Shown piece after piece: positions 61,190-64,000 of a DNA stretch of 64,000 bases; the stretch's first letter is position 1, and each line of letters starts with the position of its first letter. Location: positions 1 to 64,000 of the forward strand of contig NZ_WOFB01000022.1 in the NCBI RefSeq assembly GCF_009733865.1. The letters run 5' to 3'. The notes under the pieces are model-generated. The model saw only the letters and a list, made by a program, of their open reading frames with translations, was not told the origin of the DNA and made no database searches. The DNA is from Oceanobacillus salinisoli. GTDB taxonomy: Bacteria > Bacillota > Bacilli > Bacillales > Amphibacillaceae. The position numbers and the translations under genes were made by a program.

Positions 61190-61556
61190 TAAAATTAAAA
61201 GCCTGTTACTGACGCGAAAATCTGTATAGTCCGACGCAACTTGAAATGATAGTCTGCTAGTTGGTGCGTTTTAACCGCTCCTGAAATACACTACGCTGGT
61301 TTTGTGCTTTTATTTTCCCAGCATTGACAAGGCAAAATAAATTCTTTACATAGCTAACCACTACTAAGCTGGTTGATTGTAGCGGAGGGTAGTCGAATCC
61401 TGCGGGAAAAGCAACGGCTGAAGACCCCGCAGGAAGTGGTTTTCTTCCGAGGAGGCTGAAGCGTTGCCCACGGAAAGCGACTGCCCGGAGCGGAATCGGG
61501 TGGTGCCCTGCACTATGTCGTCACTTTATATCAACGCGACTATTAAAACCGTGTAA
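61190..61556. repeat. Interspersed repeat C, copy 2 (full)
   Basis: This gap of about 380 bp holds no gene. It contains CCTGCGGGAAAAGCAACGGC with CTGAAGACCCCGCAGG as a hairpin, then GAGGAGGCTGAAGCGTTGCC and ACGGAAAGCGACTGCC, a repeat family widespread in Bacillaceae intergenic regions. A shorter copy in the same orientation is at 54400-54645. The two flank the HIT, exporter and giant transferase genes. Confidence 0.8.
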
Positions 61557-61562
61557 AATAAA

Positions 61563-62084
61563 TTATTGGATCACTCTTACTCTCCCTGCTAAATATCCTT
61601 CGATCAATTCCTCATAATCTTCCTGAGTAGACAGAATATGGTCTAGGATTTCCCGGACTGCTCCTTCTCCTCCGTTTGCTTTCGCTATATACTTTGCGTG
61701 TTCTTTCACGGTGGACACCGCATTGTTCGGTGCACAGGGAAAGCCAACAGATTTCATAACTGGAAGGTCATTGATGTCATCACCGATATAGCAAATTTGC
61801 TCTTGACTGATTTCCAAATCCTCTATCATATTCCAGAGAATCTTCCTTTTATTATCAATACCCTGATGGATATAATTTATCTTTAATTCCTTTGCCCGCT
61901 TCGTTACGGCAGTTGATCTTCTGCCGGTAATAATTGCCGTTTTAATTCCGGCATAATGGACTAGACTTATGGCCATCCCATCTTGTGTATGAAAGGCTTT
62001 GTACTCTTGACCATCAGAACCAATCCATAATCTTCCGTCCGTTAACACACCATCCACATCGAATACGATTAGTTTAATATTCAT
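61563..62084 (-). CDS. kdsC: 3-deoxy-D-manno-octulosonate 8-phosphate phosphatase
   Basis: KdsC removes phosphate from Kdo 8-phosphate, the third step of Kdo synthesis. The 173-residue HAD protein has the nucleophile motif LIVFDVDGVLTDGRLWIGSD near residue 5, IITGRRSTAVTKRA near residue 52, and YIGDDINDLPVMKSVG near residue 108. It has no cap domain, as expected for KdsC, which works as a tetramer. It is 11 bp after kdsD. The product ends with a tail (YEELIEGYLAGRVRVIQ) of about 20 residues. Confidence 0.92.
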   Translation of the reverse strand: MNIKLIVFDVDGVLTDGRLWIGSDGQEYKAFHTQDGMAISLVHYAGIKTAIITGRRSTAVTKRAKELKINYIHQGIDNKRKILWNMIEDLEISQEQICYIGDDINDLPVMKSVGFPCAPNNAVSTVKEHAKYIAKANGGEGAVREILDHILSTQEDYEELIEGYLAGRVRVIQ

Positions 62085-62095
62085 TCCAAACCTCC

Positions 62096-63079
62096 TTATA
62101 AACCTAAGTTCATCAAGTCACGAACCTGAATCATCGCAACCGGACGATGGGCAAGATCAACTACCGGCAGTACGTTTACCTGATTATTCTCCATCAGCAA
62201 GATAGCATCCTTGGCCAATGCCCCTTGTCGAATATAAATAGGGGATGGACTGAATAGCTCGGCAACATACTTATCAAACACCTTATTCGATACCGCCAGT
62301 GCACGGCGAATATCCCCATCTGTAAGGATACCGACAAGCTTCCCTTCCTCACTCACAATGGAAACCCCACCTATTCCCTGGGCAGTCATTTGAAAAAGCG
62401 CATCCTTTACGGTAGCTGTTTCATAGACAACTGGATTATAGCCAGTCGACTCCATCACATCGTTCACGGTTAGCAATAATTTTCTTCCTAACGAACCAGC
62501 AGGGTGAAATAATGCAAAATCTTCTTTTTGAAAACCTCTTGCTTCCAATAAAGCAATCGCCATCGCATCACCTAAAGCAAGGGTTACAGTAGTACTTGAT
62601 GTAGGAGCTAAACCTAAAGGACATGCTTCCTGCACATTTCCGATACAAAGCACAATATCTGATTTTACTCCTAAAGTAGAATGCGGATTTTTCGTGATGG
62701 AAATTAACTTGGATCCAATTTTCTTAATCGATGGCAGCAGCTGAAGCACTTCCTCTGACTCCCCACTATTTGAAATAGCAAGAATAACATCATCGTTTGT
62801 AACCATTCCCAAGTCGCCATGCAAGCCTTCTGATGGATGCAGAAATAAAGAAGGTGTACCTGTACTAGCCATCGTTGCATTGATTTTTCTGCCAATAATG
62901 CCTGATTTTCCAATGCCAGTAATAATAACTCTGCCCTCGCATGACAGAATCGTGCAAATGGCTTCTTCAATAGATGGCCCAACCATATCCTTGAGCTCCA
63001 GAATTGCGTTTGCTTCCTTTGCCAATACTTCCTTCACACTGCTTAAATAATCTACTTTTGTTTCTACTGCATTTTGCAT
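62096..63079 (-). CDS. kdsD: Arabinose 5-phosphate isomerase (KdsD/KpsF)
   Basis: This 327-residue enzyme makes arabinose 5-phosphate from ribulose 5-phosphate, the first committed Kdo precursor. The SIS domain has VIITGIGKSGIIGRKINATM near residue 50, FLHPSEGLHGDLGMV and AISNSGESEEVLQLLPSIK near residue 105, with SSTTVTLALGDAMAIAL. Two CBS domains follow: PVVYETATVKDALFQMTAQG and GILTDGDIRRAL, then VNVLPVVDLAHRP. The length matches KdsD/KpsF. It lies between kdsA and kdsC with spacing of 16 and 11 bp. Confidence 0.94.
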   Translation of the reverse strand: MQNAVETKVDYLSSVKEVLAKEANAILELKDMVGPSIEEAICTILSCEGRVIITGIGKSGIIGRKINATMASTGTPSLFLHPSEGLHGDLGMVTNDDVILAISNSGESEEVLQLLPSIKKIGSKLISITKNPHSTLGVKSDIVLCIGNVQEACPLGLAPTSSTTVTLALGDAMAIALLEARGFQKEDFALFHPAGSLGRKLLLTVNDVMESTGYNPVVYETATVKDALFQMTAQGIGGVSIVSEEGKLVGILTDGDIRRALAVSNKVFDKYVAELFSPSPIYIRQGALAKDAILLMENNQVNVLPVVDLAHRPVAMIQVRDLMNLGL

Positions 63080-63095
63080 TATATTTCCCTCCCGG

Positions 63096-64000
<905 letters not shown>

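Overview
The window looks like chromosomal DNA of a low-GC, Gram-positive, spore-forming member of the Bacillaceae, probably a halotolerant or alkaliphilic lineage near Oceanobacillus/Virgibacillus. The basis is proteins close to Bacillus ThiO/ThiG, MotA/MotB, KatE and NagB; a sporulation-control Sda gene; strong GGAGG ribosome binding sites; NhaC- and AGCS-type sodium transporters; and interspersed repeats of a Bacillaceae kind. I see no tRNA, rRNA, CRISPR array, prophage or intact transposase. The genus is inference.

Layout: (1) 1-7 kb, minus strand: acetoin/pyruvate-type E1 genes (acoB, acoA), then a thiamine operon (tenI-thiO-thiS-thiG-thiF) behind a TPP riboswitch. (2) 7-13.5 kb: N-acetylglucosamine use (nagB, nagA, divergent GntR regulator, PTS transporter, a conserved TIM-barrel-like protein, a SIS protein) with a 14-bp palindrome shared by two promoters. 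(3) 14-31 kb: a signalling region with four minus-strand class I c-di-GMP riboswitches. One precedes an EAL phosphodiesterase. One precedes a roughly 8-kb operon coding for GTP cyclohydrolase I, a tandem 6-pyruvoyl-tetrahydropterin synthase, an SDR reductase, a GHKL kinase-like ATPase, an alpha/beta hydrolase, an acyl carrier protein, a decayed gene, STAS, SpoIIE-type phosphatase, FapA-like and STAS proteins. One precedes a DNA-binding protein, a CheY-like protein and a YvyF-like protein, with motA-motB beyond. One precedes two small proteins. (4) 31-38.5 kb: an operon of three dynamin-like GTPases plus a small protein; the largest GTPase is fused through a membrane segment to an extracytoplasmic TcaA-like region. 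(5) 39-52 kb: mixed transport, a fifth c-di-GMP riboswitch before a secreted acidic protein, DUF819 permease with a frameshifted regulator, VanX-type dipeptidase, thioesterase, catalase and NhaC antiporter. (6) 52.5-64 kb: a capsule-like locus with Kdo synthesis (kdsA, kdsB end, kdsC, kdsD), a polysaccharide ABC exporter, two KpsC-like proteins and an acetyltransferase.

Two systems stand out. The first is a complete-looking Kdo synthesis and transfer locus in a Gram-positive background, including a 1511-residue protein with three KpsC-like modules, a helical repeat region and a sialyltransferase-like end. The second is the c-di-GMP-controlled pterin and partner-switching operon, whose synthase carries the motif typical of tetrahydrobiopterin enzymes. 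The three-dynamin operon is a third candidate.

All assignments come from reading the sequence and from family knowledge; no database search was run.
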